Source: an uncultured Bacteroidales bacterium (lineage in GTDB: Bacteria > Bacteroidota > Bacteroidia > Bacteroidales > UBA932). From it: 64,000 bases of DNA. The stretch is taken from positions 169,281 to 233,280 of the forward strand of contig CAMVMG010000002.1 in the NCBI GenBank assembly GCA_947168525.1, written 5' to 3'. How positions within the stretch are numbered: the stretch's first letter is position 1; every line of letters begins with the position of its first letter. This document shows positions 17,699 through 25,741 of this stretch, piece after piece. The notes beneath the pieces were generated by a model. The model had not been told where the DNA came from and searched no databases. It saw nothing but the letters and a program-made list of their open reading frames with translations. Position numbers and translations under genes: made by a program.

Positions 17699-17748
17699 TC
17701 TGTCAGCGGTAAAGGATGCCCGCGCAAAACTTTTAATAAAAACAGATT

Positions 17749-18783
17749 ATGGCAAAAGAAGCAGAAGAAATGACCGGTGCCCAGGTAAATGCCGCCAAGC
17801 TCAAGGCCCTGCAGGCAACGATCGACAAGATTGAGAAAGATTATGGGAAAGGGACCATCATGAAGCTGGGAGACCAGCCGGAATGGGATGCCTCGCAGGT
17901 CATCCCCAGCGGTTCCATCTCCCTGGACCATGCGCTGGGCATCGGCGGGTACCCCAAAGGCCGCATCATCGAGATTTACGGGCCGGAAAGCTCCGGTAAA
18001 ACCACCCTCGCCATCCATGCCATCGCCCAGGCCCAGAAGGGCGGCGGAATTGCCGCCATCATCGACGCGGAGCACGCCTTCGACCGCAGCTATGCCAAAG
18101 CCCTGGGCGTGAATCTGGACACCCTCCTCATCTCCCAGCCGGACAACGGAGAACAGGCCCTGGAAATTGCCGACAACCTCATCCGCAGCGGCGCGATAGA
18201 CATCGTGGTAATAGACTCCGTGGCCGCCCTCACCCCCAAGGCAGAGATCGAAGGCGAGATGGGAGAGAACAAAGTAGGTCTGCAGGCCCGCCTGATGAGC
18301 CAGGCCCTGCGCAAGCTCACGGCCAACATCTCCAAGACAGGTACCTGCTGCATCTTCATCAACCAGCTGCGTGAGAAGATCGGCATCATGTTCGGCAATC
18401 CGGAAACCACCACCGGCGGCAATGCGCTCAAATTCTACGCTTCCGTCCGCCTGGACATCCGCCGCACCACCCAGATCAAAGACGGGGAGGACGCCCTGGG
18501 CAATCACGTGAAGGTTAAGGTGGTCAAGAACAAGATGGCACCGCCCTTCAAGAAGGCAGAGTTCGACATCGTCTTCGGGGAAGGCATCTCCCGCAGCGGA
18601 GAAATCGTGGACCTGGGCGTAGAGCTGGGCATCATCCAGAAGTCCGGTTCCTGGTTCAGCTACAATGACAGCAAACTGGCCCAGGGCCGGGAAGCCACCA
18701 AGAAGCTCATGCTGGACAATCCGGAGCTGGCAGAGGAAATCGAGGCCAAGATCCGCGAGGCCCTCTCTTCGTTGCAAGACTAA
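17749..18783 (+). CDS. recA: Recombinase RecA
   Basis: The 344-residue protein is a standard RecA, the ATP-dependent strand-exchange protein of homologous recombination. Walker A is GPESSGKTT near residue 80; other family blocks are [62 protein letters not shown] and the C-terminal [15 protein letters not shown]. Length is normal. It is monocistronic by context: the divergent rlmN gene lies upstream and a perfect hairpin (18803-18844) and a transposase-like gene lie downstream. Confidence 0.98.
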   Translation: MAKEAEEMTGAQVNAAKLKALQATIDKIEKDYGKGTIMKLGDQPEWDASQVIPSGSISLDHALGIGGYPKGRIIEIYGPESSGKTTLAIHAIAQAQKGGGIAAIIDAEHAFDRSYAKALGVNLDTLLISQPDNGEQALEIADNLIRSGAIDIVVIDSVAALTPKAEIEGEMGENKVGLQARLMSQALRKLTANISKTGTCCIFINQLREKIGIMFGNPETTTGGNALKFYASVRLDIRRTTQIKDGEDALGNHVKVKVVKNKMAPPFKKAEFDIVFGEGISRSGEIVDLGVELGIIQKSGSWFSYNDSKLAQGREATKKLMLDNPELAEEIEAKIREALSSLQD

Positions 18784-18802
18784 TCTATTTTTCCCTATTT
18801 TA

Positions 18803-18844
18803 CAATCTTAGTCACGTTTTGGCGTCAATTCGTGACTAAGATTG
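18803..18844. repeat. Perfect 14-bp inverted repeat between recA and the RAYT gene
   Basis: CAATCTTAGTCACG at 18803-18816 and its exact complement at 18831-18844 flank a 14-base loop. No T-run follows, so it is a poor classical terminator. Eleven bases of the right arm (GACTAAGATTG) recur at 19879-19889, downstream of the transposase-like gene, which ties the hairpin to that element. Confidence 0.75.
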
Positions 18845-18855
18845 CTTTCTATGAT

Positions 18856-18865
18856 GGTCTCAGTC
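18856..18865 (+). repeat. Left copy of a 10-bp direct repeat flanking the RAYT gene
   Basis: GGTCTCAGTC is found here and again at 19849-19858, one copy on each side of the transposase-like gene (67 bases before the start and 2 bases after the stop). Confidence 0.55.
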
Positions 18866-18932
18866 CTGTTTTTGGCCATATTTTTGACCGAGGTCGACAA
18901 ATATTAGAAACGGGCGTAACTATATCAGTATT

Positions 18933-19847
18933 ATGAACAGAATAACTCGCGAAGCATACAACCATTTACCCAAGGGCTTCTATCACCTGTGCTTTGACCG
19001 CCTGGAAGGACGCAACCTGTTCACCACGAATGAGGATTACAGGTTGGGAATGAGCGGCATTGCACTATCTACGTTGAAATACGGCGTTGAAACCTATGCT
19101 TTTGAACTAATGCACAATCATTTACATGACATCGTGCGTGCTACTGGGGCTCAATGCATGCGCGTTTTTTCCTATCTGAAGAGGCGTATTTCGGAACAAT
19201 TGACTAAAATGGGACTGCCGCCCCTCCCGGAGAACTACGGCTGCCTATTAAAACCCATTCCGAATGAAAATGCCCTGCGCGATGAAATCATTTATACAGC
19301 CAGAAATCCCTACGAAAAGAACTGCTGCATTCCGGGAGGTCATAAATGGGGAAGCACTTATCTGTATTTCAATGAACTGGCGACGCTGATAAAAGGAGAC
19401 AGGGTGTCATCCATCTCTCAAACCAGAATGCGGTCGCTCATCGGCTCAAAAGAAGTATTGCCTCCAGACTGGGAGATTCATCCCGAACTGGGGATTCTAC
19501 CATCCAATTTTGTAAAAGCAAAAGAGGTTATGCGATTGTTTGCCTCGCCAAAAGATTTCCACACACGTTTAGTAAAAGAATACGAAACGGCCGTAGTGAT
19601 TGCCAGGTCGCTGGGTGAAACCGTCGAGTTTTCAATGAACGAAGTCCGGGAAATAGCGAACACCGAACTTCGAAACACTTATCCCGGCCGGCTGTTCAAG
19701 TCTATTTCAAGGGAAGAAAAGTGCCTTGTTGCCATAAAATTGAATGAAAGGCTGGGGCTTTCCCCGCTCCAACTCTCACGAGCATTGTATCTTTCAGAAC
19801 TGACTGTTTCCCAAGCCATCCGTTCAAAAGACTATGGCATTAGATAA
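18933..19847 (+). CDS. RAYT-like HUH (Y1) transposase-family protein
   Basis: The 304-residue protein belongs to the Y1 transposase-like group related to IS200 and REP-associated tyrosine transposases. FELMHNHLHDIVRA supplies the HUH metal motif and the catalytic Tyr is probably in DEIIYTARNPYEKN. The C-terminal 60 residues (EKCLVAIKLNERLGLSPLQLSRALYL) look like a helix-turn-helix extension. It is AT-richer than its neighbours and uses more A/T-ending codons, a sign of transfer. Flanking inverted and direct repeats (18803-18865, 19849-19939) suggest a REP-type target set. No second transposase gene or accessory gene is present. Whether it is still active is unknown. Confidence 0.8.
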   Translation: MNRITREAYNHLPKGFYHLCFDRLEGRNLFTTNEDYRLGMSGIALSTLKYGVETYAFELMHNHLHDIVRATGAQCMRVFSYLKRRISEQLTKMGLPPLPENYGCLLKPIPNENALRDEIIYTARNPYEKNCCIPGGHKWGSTYLYFNELATLIKGDRVSSISQTRMRSLIGSKEVLPPDWEIHPELGILPSNFVKAKEVMRLFASPKDFHTRLVKEYETAVVIARSLGETVEFSMNEVREIANTELRNTYPGRLFKSISREEKCLVAIKLNERLGLSPLQLSRALYLSELTVSQAIRSKDYGIR

Positions 19848-19848
19848 C

Positions 19849-19858
19849 GGTCTCAGTC
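19849..19858 (+). repeat. Right copy of the 10-bp direct repeat
   Basis: GGTCTCAGTC begins 2 bases after the RAYT-like stop codon and matches 18856-18865. A further shared word, GACTAAGATTG, lies 21 bases downstream at 19879-19889 and matches the upstream hairpin arm. Confidence 0.55.
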
Positions 19859-19905
19859 ACAAAAACTGGTAAAAATACGACTAAGATTGACGGAAAAAGC
19901 AAGCT

Positions 19906-19939
19906 CGGTCAGGAAATGGATGCGAAACGTGACTGACCG
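19906..19939. repeat. Inverted repeat downstream of the RAYT gene
   Basis: CGGTCAG at 19906-19912 pairs with CTGACCG at 19933-19939 across 20 bases. The right arm could also pair with GGTCTCAGTC at 19849-19858 with a 2-base bulge, so alternative hairpins are possible, as in REP/BIME-like elements. Confidence 0.5.
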
Positions 19940-19958
19940 TGCTGGCATGAACAAGTAG

Positions 19959-21158
19959 CTACTCAATCCGGCAGTGGGCTAGTTTGGCAGCATGTTCTTC
20001 CGAGAGCACGCCGGCCTTTTTCAGTCCTTCCACCGTCCAGGCCTCCCGGGGCTGATGCATACGGTACAGGACAACGCCGTGGGCTTCGGCCTTGGAGATG
20101 TAGGGATGCCGGGCAAGTTCTTCCTCCGGCAGCGTCCAGAGTGGATAAGGGTCTGGACGTGAACAGCTAATTAGGTCGGCTAGGCCGTCGAACTTCTCCC
20201 GATCGAAGTGATAGATTTCCATCAGCTGCTCCGGCCGGGAGTAGCCGCCCAGCTCTTCCCGGTAACTGACAATCCGGGCGGCGAACCAGGGGCCGATGCC
20301 GGGGAGGGCCACCAGGGCGGTGCTGTCGGCCCGGTTAATGTCGATTTTGGGAATATCGATGAAAGGCGCCAGACGAGCATAGACAGAATCGGCCACCACA
20401 TAGGATTTGGCAAAATCGGCCTTGCGGCGGAAGCGGCCGCCTTTTTCCCGATAATGGACGATGGACAGCGCCTGCTTTTCAGAGAAGCCCAGCCGCTGCA
20501 GGTCCTCCAGGGAGACCGTGTTGGGATTGAAACGGAAACTCTCCACCTGCCGGGGCAGCGCCTTCTCCCGCACCTGGCGCACCGTCGCCGAATGCGTCGC
20601 ATTCTTCCGCACTACAACCGCATCAGCCTTCTTCTTTGTTTTGGCTTCGGAGATGCCTCCAGGGGTATCGGCCTTCTTCTTTGTTTTGGCTTCGGAGATG
20701 TCTCCAGGGGCATCGGCCTTCTTCTTTGTTTTGGCTTCGGAGATGCCTCCAGGGGCATCGGCCTTCTTCTTTGCCCCTGGAGGCATCTCTGAAGCCAGAT
20801 CACCTGAAGCCAAATTACCTAGAGATTGACCAGGCCCGGAAGCCGCAGAATCTTCGGATGCAATGAAAAGGGCCGATGCATCCGAAGAGTCCACGGCTTC
20901 CGGAGAAGTACCGGTTTCCGGGAAAGGGCCAGCACCCGGGAACGTGCCGGCGTCTCGGAGGATTTCGAGGGCAAGGGCACGGTCGATCACATACACCGTG
21001 TCCGGCCTGTCACGGTTGGCCTGGATACGGAGGACGGCCGCCTTGTGTACGAACAAGGCCACCTCATAACCGATAATCAGGAAAACCAGCGCGATGGCGC
21101 CTGTGATGAAACTTCCCTGGAGACTACTCCCCTTCCTCTTGTCCTTCCCCTCTTTCAT
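19959..21158 (-). CDS. Helix-hairpin-helix (ComEA-like) membrane-anchored protein with repeat linker
   Basis: The 399-residue protein has a short charged N-terminus, one membrane segment (about 16-38, FITGAIALVFLIIGYEVALF), a low-complexity linker (about 65-190) and a C-terminal region with helix-hairpin-helix units (ALVALPGIGPWFAARIVSYREELGGY and NTVSLEDLQRLGFSEKQALSIV). Such proteins bind DNA without sequence preference; ComEA of competence systems is the model, but a role in DNA uptake is inference. The linker holds three and a half copies of KKKADAPGGISEAKT, encoded by a 45-bp tandem repeat. It overlaps the rsmI 3' end by 35 bp. Confidence 0.8.
   Translation of the reverse strand: MKEGKDKRKGSSLQGSFITGAIALVFLIIGYEVALFVHKAAVLRIQANRDRPDTVYVIDRALALEILRDAGTFPGAGPFPETGTSPEAVDSSDASALFIASEDSAASGPGQSLGNLASGDLASEMPPGAKKKADAPGGISEAKTKKKADAPGDISEAKTKKKADTPGGISEAKTKKKADAVVVRKNATHSATVRQVREKALPRQVESFRFNPNTVSLEDLQRLGFSEKQALSIVHYREKGGRFRRKADFAKSYVVADSVYARLAPFIDIPKIDINRADSTALVALPGIGPWFAARIVSYREELGGYSRPEQLMEIYHFDREKFDGLADLISCSRPDPYPLWTLPEEELARHPYISKAEAHGVVLYRMHQPREAWTVEGLKKAGVLSEEHAAKLAHCRIE
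20620..20796. repeat. 45-bp coding minisatellite with an inverted end copy
   Basis: Three near-identical 45-bp units begin at 20620, 20665 and 20710, with a partial fourth from 20755. The segment 20773-20796 is a reverse-complement copy of 20733-20756 (24 bases, one mismatch), so the array ends in a large hairpin with a 16-base loop. All changes stay in frame with the ComEA-like protein, where the inverted copy encodes SEMPPGAKKK. Confidence 0.85.
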
Positions 21159-21858
21159 ACCGCCTCTTTTTTTCTGCTTTCACCGGCTCTGCACCGGCCA
21201 CAACAATGACAATTTCCCCTTTGGGCTCGTGCTCCCGGAACCACGCCGCCACCTCCAGGAGGGTTCCGCGGCGGTGCTCCTCGTGCACCTTTGAGATTTC
21301 CCGGGCCACCGAACAACGGCGTTCCCCGCCAAAGAATTCCGCCAGCTGCTCCAGCGTTTTCACCAGACGGTAGGGCGACTCGTAGAACACCAGGGTCCTG
21401 GTTTCTGCCGCAAGCTGCTGCAAGAGCGTCTGCCGGCCCTTTTTCTGGGGCAGGAAGCCCTCGAAGCAGAAGCGGTCGCACGGCAGGCCTGACGACACCA
21501 GCGCCGGAATACAGGCCGTTGCGCCCGGAAGTGTTTGCACTTCAATCCCTTCTTCTGCACAGGTGCGCACCAGCAGGAAGCCGGGGTCTGATATGCCCGG
21601 CGTACCGGCATCGCTGACCAGAGCCACATTCAGCCCACCGAGGATGCGCTCCTTGACCAGCTGGACCGTCTGGTGCTCATTGAATTTGTGATGGCTCTGC
21701 AAACGGGCCTGGATGCCGTAGTGGTGCAGCAGTACAGAACTGGTGCGGGTATCTTCCGCCAGCACCAGGTCTGCGTCCCGGAGCACCTGCACAGCCCGGT
21801 AAGTCATGTCTTCCAGGTTGCCCACCGGCGTGGGGACGATATAAAGTTTCCCCGCCAT
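21124..21858 (-). CDS. rsmI: 16S rRNA 2'-O-methyltransferase RsmI
   Basis: The 244-residue protein methylates the ribose of C1402 in 16S rRNA. It shows the family blocks LYIVPTPVGNLEDMTYRAV, DLVLAEDTRTSSVLL, NVALVSDAGTPGISDPG, LPGATACIPALVSSGLP and CFEGFLPQKKGRQ. The start ATG shares its last base region with the stop of the upstream hypothetical gene, so both are probably co-translated. The downstream ComEA-like gene starts inside its 3' end. Confidence 0.95.
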   Translation of the reverse strand: MAGKLYIVPTPVGNLEDMTYRAVQVLRDADLVLAEDTRTSSVLLHHYGIQARLQSHHKFNEHQTVQLVKERILGGLNVALVSDAGTPGISDPGFLLVRTCAEEGIEVQTLPGATACIPALVSSGLPCDRFCFEGFLPQKKGRQTLLQQLAAETRTLVFYESPYRLVKTLEQLAEFFGGERRCSVAREISKVHEEHRRGTLLEVAAWFREHEPKGEIVIVVAGAEPVKAEKKRRYERGEGQEEGE

Positions 21859-22400
21859 CAGCCCAGTTTTTTACGGATGGCCATCATGAAGCTGTACACT
21901 ACGTCCGAGTGCAGGTTCCAGTCTGGGAAGTGCCTGCGGATATAGTCTACGGCCTGGTCCAGGGTGGTGAGCCCGTTCAGCTCCCGGATGGTGTTGTCGT
22001 ACAGGGTGAAATCCTCCTTGAACAGGGTGCCGATGAAAAGGGCCCTGTCGTACAGGGAGATGCCACTGCGGATGTTTTTCACCTGCATGCCCGGCCTGTC
22101 TTTCCGCCAGGGAAGGTCTGCAGTGCCGTCCGGTTCCGGGGGCGCGGGCGCTGTTTCTTCCACTGGGATATCGGCCACGGAGACTTCGGCCGGCGCCTCT
22201 ACGGGCGGCGTGGACAAAACTTCCGGGCCGAACGCCTCCCCTTCCATTTCAACATCCGTGAAATCCACCGGCGGAAGATCCGTCTCCGGGACATTCTCCT
22301 GCCAGGAAGAAAGTTTCTCTTCCAATGCCGCTATACGCTCCTTGAGGAGGGCGAGCTCTGCCGCGCATTCTTGCAAGAAATCTGTATGAGTTTTGTCCAT
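21858..22400 (-). CDS. Conserved hypothetical protein, coiled-coil plus C-terminal conserved domain
   Basis: Family not recognised. The 180-residue protein opens with a predicted coiled coil (about 8-35, CAAELALLKERIAALEEKL), has an acidic, Pro/Glu-rich linker (about 38-95) and a compact C-terminal domain (about 110-180) with IRSGISLYDRALFIGTLFKE, YDNTIRELNGLTTLDQAV and HFPDWNLHSDVVYSFMMAIR. No signal peptide or membrane segment is visible, so it should be cytoplasmic. It is 1 base overlapped with rsmI and divergent from thymidine kinase. Confidence 0.75.
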   Translation of the reverse strand: MDKTHTDFLQECAAELALLKERIAALEEKLSSWQENVPETDLPPVDFTDVEMEGEAFGPEVLSTPPVEAPAEVSVADIPVEETAPAPPEPDGTADLPWRKDRPGMQVKNIRSGISLYDRALFIGTLFKEDFTLYDNTIRELNGLTTLDQAVDYIRRHFPDWNLHSDVVYSFMMAIRKKLG

Positions 22401-22407
22401 AAATGAC

Positions 22408-22415
22408 TATATTTG
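22408..22415 (+). promoter_or_regulatory. -7 box upstream of thymidine kinase
   Basis: TATATTTG matches TAnnTTTG 27 bases before the chosen tdk start. It also argues against an in-frame TTG at 22413 as the start, since that codon lies inside the box. No clear -33 element. Confidence 0.5.
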
Positions 22416-22442
22416 CATTCAAGCACCAACAAAGTTACGGAA

Positions 22443-23021
22443 ATGTTTTTGGAAAATGCAAAAAAAGCGGGCTGCATCGAAGTGATTTGCGGCTCCATGT
22501 TCTCTGGCAAAACCGAGGAACTGATCCGGAGGCTCAAAAGGGCCCAGTTCGCCAAACAGAAAATCGCCACCTTCAAGCCCACGATAGACAAACGCTACTC
22601 AGACCTGGACGTGGTTTCGCACGACTCCCACAGCATTTCCTGCACGCCCATCAAAAGCCCGTCCCGGATGCTGCAGATAGATCCGGACGTACAGGTGGTG
22701 GGCATCGACGAAGCCCAGTTCTTCGACGACAGCATCGTCCAGGTGTGCCAGGAACTGGCAGGACGTGGCGTTCGCGTGATTATCGCCGGCCTGGACACAG
22801 ACTACCTGGGCAAGCCCTTCGGGCCCATGCCCGGCCTCATGGCCATCGCGGAAGATGTGCAAAAGGTCCACGCCATCTGCGTCCGCTGCGGATCCCTGGC
22901 CAACCACTCCCACCGGCTGTCCGCCTCCAGGAAACTGGTAGTACTGGGAGAAAAAGACACCTACGAACCGCTGTGCCGGGAATGCTATCAGAAAGCCCTT
23001 GCAGAAGATGCGCAACAATAA
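22443..23021 (+). CDS. tdk: Thymidine kinase (type II)
   Basis: The 192-residue enzyme phosphorylates thymidine with ATP in the salvage pathway. Seen are a P-loop ([16 protein letters not shown]), a Walker B-like segment ([12 protein letters not shown]), the lasso/substrate region ([20 protein letters not shown]) and zinc-binding Cys pairs (CVRCG and CREC). The start at 22443 fits the promoter and family length. The DUF1232 gene begins within its last codons (14-bp overlap). Confidence 0.95.
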   Translation: MFLENAKKAGCIEVICGSMFSGKTEELIRRLKRAQFAKQKIATFKPTIDKRYSDLDVVSHDSHSISCTPIKSPSRMLQIDPDVQVVGIDEAQFFDDSIVQVCQELAGRGVRVIIAGLDTDYLGKPFGPMPGLMAIAEDVQKVHAICVRCGSLANHSHRLSASRKLVVLGEKDTYEPLCRECYQKALAEDAQQ

Positions 23022-23406
23022 GAACCTCTCGGCGGAAGACCTGCCCGTATACCAGGGCGAATACAGTGAAGACAAACTGTGGAAAAAAGTGGGCAAGATG
23101 GCCAGGAAAGCCGGCATCAAGCTCATTTACTACGTCCTGCTGCTTTTCTACGTGCTCAAAGATCCCAAGACACCGGCCCGTTACCGGATGGTGATTATGG
23201 GTGCGCTGGGCTATTTCATCCTCCCGGCAGACCTCATCCCGGACCTGCTCCCCTTCGCCGGCATGGCCGACGACTGGGCCGCCCTCATCGCGGCCGTCAG
23301 TTTCGTGGCATCGGCCATCACGCCGGACATCAAGGAACAGGCCAAGGCAAAACTGCGGGAATGGTTCGGCCCGTACGACGATTCCCAACTGGGAGAAATG
23401 GCGTGA
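23008..23406 (+). CDS. DUF1232 (YkvA-like) small membrane protein
   Basis: The 132-residue protein carries the DUF1232 core: [46 protein letters not shown] in continuous frame, with the diagnostic [20 protein letters not shown]. Two hydrophobic stretches (about 35-50 and 62-78) suggest membrane insertion. The function of the family is not established. It overlaps tdk by 14 bp; the ATG at 23008 is preferred to a TTG three codons upstream. Confidence 0.82.
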   Translation: MRNNKNLSAEDLPVYQGEYSEDKLWKKVGKMARKAGIKLIYYVLLLFYVLKDPKTPARYRMVIMGALGYFILPADLIPDLLPFAGMADDWAALIAAVSFVASAITPDIKEQAKAKLREWFGPYDDSQLGEMA

Positions 23407-23427
23407 AACCAAACAACCAATACCATA

Positions 23428-25734
23428 ATGAAAAAGATTATTATCTGGGCAGCGGCCGCCCTGGGAATCCTCTCCGGCTGCGCCTCCGGGTCTGGATCGG
23501 CTTCGAAAGATGCCAAAATGGACCGCTTCATCGACAATCTGATGGGCAAAATGACGCTGGAACAGAAGATTGGCCAGCTGAACTTGCATTCCGCCTCCGG
23601 CTTTGTGTCGGCGCTTCGCGTCACCGAAGAGGACGAGAACGTGAAACTGCTCCGCGCAGGCAAACTGGGCGGCATCTACGGCAGCGGAAACGTGGAGTAT
23701 CTGCGCGATATCCAGAAAATCGCCATGGAATCCGGCGCAGGCATCCCGCTCATCACCGGCATGGACGTGATCCACGGCTACCAGACCGTATTCCCGGTCC
23801 CTCTGGCCCTTTCCACTTCCTGGAATCCGGAAATGGTGGAAAAGACCGCCCGCATCGCCGCCAAGGAGGCATCGGCCAGCGGTATCAACTGGGTGTTCAG
23901 CCCCATGGTGGACATCTGCCGCGACGCCCGCTGGGGCCGTATCGTGGAAGGCGGCGGTGAAGACCCCTTCCTGGGCGGTGAACTGGCCAAGGCCTATGTG
24001 TACGGCTATCAGGGCCGCGACGGCGTATATGACAATACGGACGTGATGACCTGCGTCAAACACTACGCCCTTTACGGCGGAGCAGAGGCCGGCCGCGACT
24101 ACAACTCCGTATTCCTGAGCCGGCAGGAAGCCCTGAACGGCTACCTGCGCCCGTATCAGCAGGCCGCCTATGCCGGCGCCGCCAGCTACATGAGTTCCTT
24201 CAATGAATTCGAAGGCATTCCCGCCACCATGAACACCTACCTGATGGACGAACTCCTCCGCAAGGCCTGGGGCTTCGACGGCTTCATCGTGAGCGATGCC
24301 ACCGCCGTGCTGGAAGAGGTGGCCCATGGCATCGGAGACCTCCAGGAAGTGTCGGCCCGTTCCCTCCAGGCCGGCCTGGACATGGACATGAACTCCGACG
24401 GCTTTGTGGGTACGCTGGAGAAATCCCTCCAGGAAGGCCGCATCTCCAAGGCCGACATCGACCGCGCCTGCCGCCGCATCCTGGAAGCCAAATACAAGCT
24501 GGGCCTGTTCGACGACCCTTACAAATACCTGGATCCGGAGCGGGCCGCCAAGGATGTCTATACGCCCGAACACCGGGCTTTCGCCCGCGAGGCCGCCCGT
24601 GAGTGCCTGGTGCTGCTGAAGAACGACGGCGTGCTGCCGCTCAGGAAAGGAACCCGCGTTGCCGTGGTGGGCCCGCTGGCCAAAAATGGTGAAGCCATGG
24701 CTGGCAGCTGGTCCATGTCGTCCCACAATGCCGAGAGCGTGAGCCTGTTCCAGGGCATCTCCGAAGTCACCCCCGCCACTTATGCGGAAGGCAGCTGGCT
24801 CTTCAAGGACAAAGACCTGGAAGAGAGCATCCTGTACGGCATGATCAAATACTTCGCCCCCAACTACCCCATCCCTGAGCTCCACACCGTTCCCCAGCAG
24901 AAGCTGGTGGCCGACGCCGTTGCCAAGGCCCGTCAGGCCGACGTCGTGATTGCCTGCGTGGGTGAGGTAGCCAACATGAACGGCGAAGGCGCCTCCCGCA
25001 CGGACATCTCCATGCCGGACGCCCAGCTGGAACTACTGAAGGCCCTGAAAGCCACCGGAAAGCCCGTCGTGATGGTGCTCGTGACCGGTCGTCCGCTCAC
25101 CCTGAACTGGGAGGCCGAGAACATGGACGCCATCCTCAACGTGTGGTCCCCGGGCTCTGAAGGCGGTCATGCCGTGGCAGACGTGCTCTTCGGCGACTAC
25201 GCCCCTTCCGCCAAGCTCACCACCACCTTCCCGCGTGCCGTGGGTCAGCTTCCGCTCTACTACAACCACAAGAGCACCGGCCGTCCGCACCCGGATTACG
25301 AGCCTTACCGGAAGTTTACCAGCTGCTACATAGACGAACTCAACGGGCCGCTGTATCCCTTCGGCTTCGGCCTTTCCTACACCACCTTCGAGTACTCCCC
25401 CGTTACCCTGAGCGCCGCTGAGATGCCGCTCAGCGGCTCCGTGACCGCCTCCGTGACCGTGACCAACACCGGTTCCCGCGATGCCGATGAAATTGTGCAG
25501 TTGTACATCCACGACATCTACGCCACCTCCACCCGTCCGGTGAAGGAACTGAAGGGGTTCAAGAAGGTGCACATCGCCGCCGGACAGTCCGTGAAGGTAG
25601 ATTTCACCCTAACCGCAGAAGAACTCTCCTATTATAACCACGACTGCAACTGGGTATGCGAACCCGGCGACTTTGAGATCATGGCCGGCCCCGACAGCGA
25701 GCGCCTGCAGAAGGCCGTCCTCACGGTGAAATAA
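23428..25734 (+). CDS. bglX: GH3 beta-glucosidase, BglX type, lipoprotein
   Basis: The 768-residue protein is a periplasmic GH3 exo-beta-glycosidase. A lipoprotein signal (MKKIIIWAAAALGILSGC) is followed by the TIM barrel with LITGMDVIHGYQTVFPVPLA, RDARWGRIVEGGGEDP, VKHYALYGGAEAGRDYN and the nucleophile Asp in GFDGFIVSDATAV. The alpha/beta sandwich (VAVVGPLAKNGE, DVVIACVGEVANMNGEGASR) and C-terminal Fn3-like domain (PFGFGLSYTTFEYS) are complete. Tail-to-tail with a GH94 phosphorylase only 7 bases away, which suggests both act on beta-glucans or cello-oligosaccharides. Confidence 0.95.
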   Translation: MKKIIIWAAAALGILSGCASGSGSASKDAKMDRFIDNLMGKMTLEQKIGQLNLHSASGFVSALRVTEEDENVKLLRAGKLGGIYGSGNVEYLRDIQKIAMESGAGIPLITGMDVIHGYQTVFPVPLALSTSWNPEMVEKTARIAAKEASASGINWVFSPMVDICRDARWGRIVEGGGEDPFLGGELAKAYVYGYQGRDGVYDNTDVMTCVKHYALYGGAEAGRDYNSVFLSRQEALNGYLRPYQQAAYAGAASYMSSFNEFEGIPATMNTYLMDELLRKAWGFDGFIVSDATAVLEEVAHGIGDLQEVSARSLQAGLDMDMNSDGFVGTLEKSLQEGRISKADIDRACRRILEAKYKLGLFDDPYKYLDPERAAKDVYTPEHRAFAREAARECLVLLKNDGVLPLRKGTRVAVVGPLAKNGEAMAGSWSMSSHNAESVSLFQGISEVTPATYAEGSWLFKDKDLEESILYGMIKYFAPNYPIPELHTVPQQKLVADAVAKARQADVVIACVGEVANMNGEGASRTDISMPDAQLELLKALKATGKPVVMVLVTGRPLTLNWEAENMDAILNVWSPGSEGGHAVADVLFGDYAPSAKLTTTFPRAVGQLPLYYNHKSTGRPHPDYEPYRKFTSCYIDELNGPLYPFGFGLSYTTFEYSPVTLSAAEMPLSGSVTASVTVTNTGSRDADEIVQLYIHDIYATSTRPVKELKGFKKVHIAAGQSVKVDFTLTAEELSYYNHDCNWVCEPGDFEIMAGPDSERLQKAVLTVK

Positions 25735-25741
25735 GCTCCGG

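Noticed and set aside
18803..18844. Simple recA terminator
   Set aside because: The stem is perfect but no T-run follows and one arm recurs beyond the transposase-like gene, so a repeat of that element is more likely. A dual role is not excluded.
22837..24885. 682-codon open frame on the minus strand
   Set aside because: Antisense across tdk, DUF1232 and GH3 genes that have clear families; no motifs of its own.
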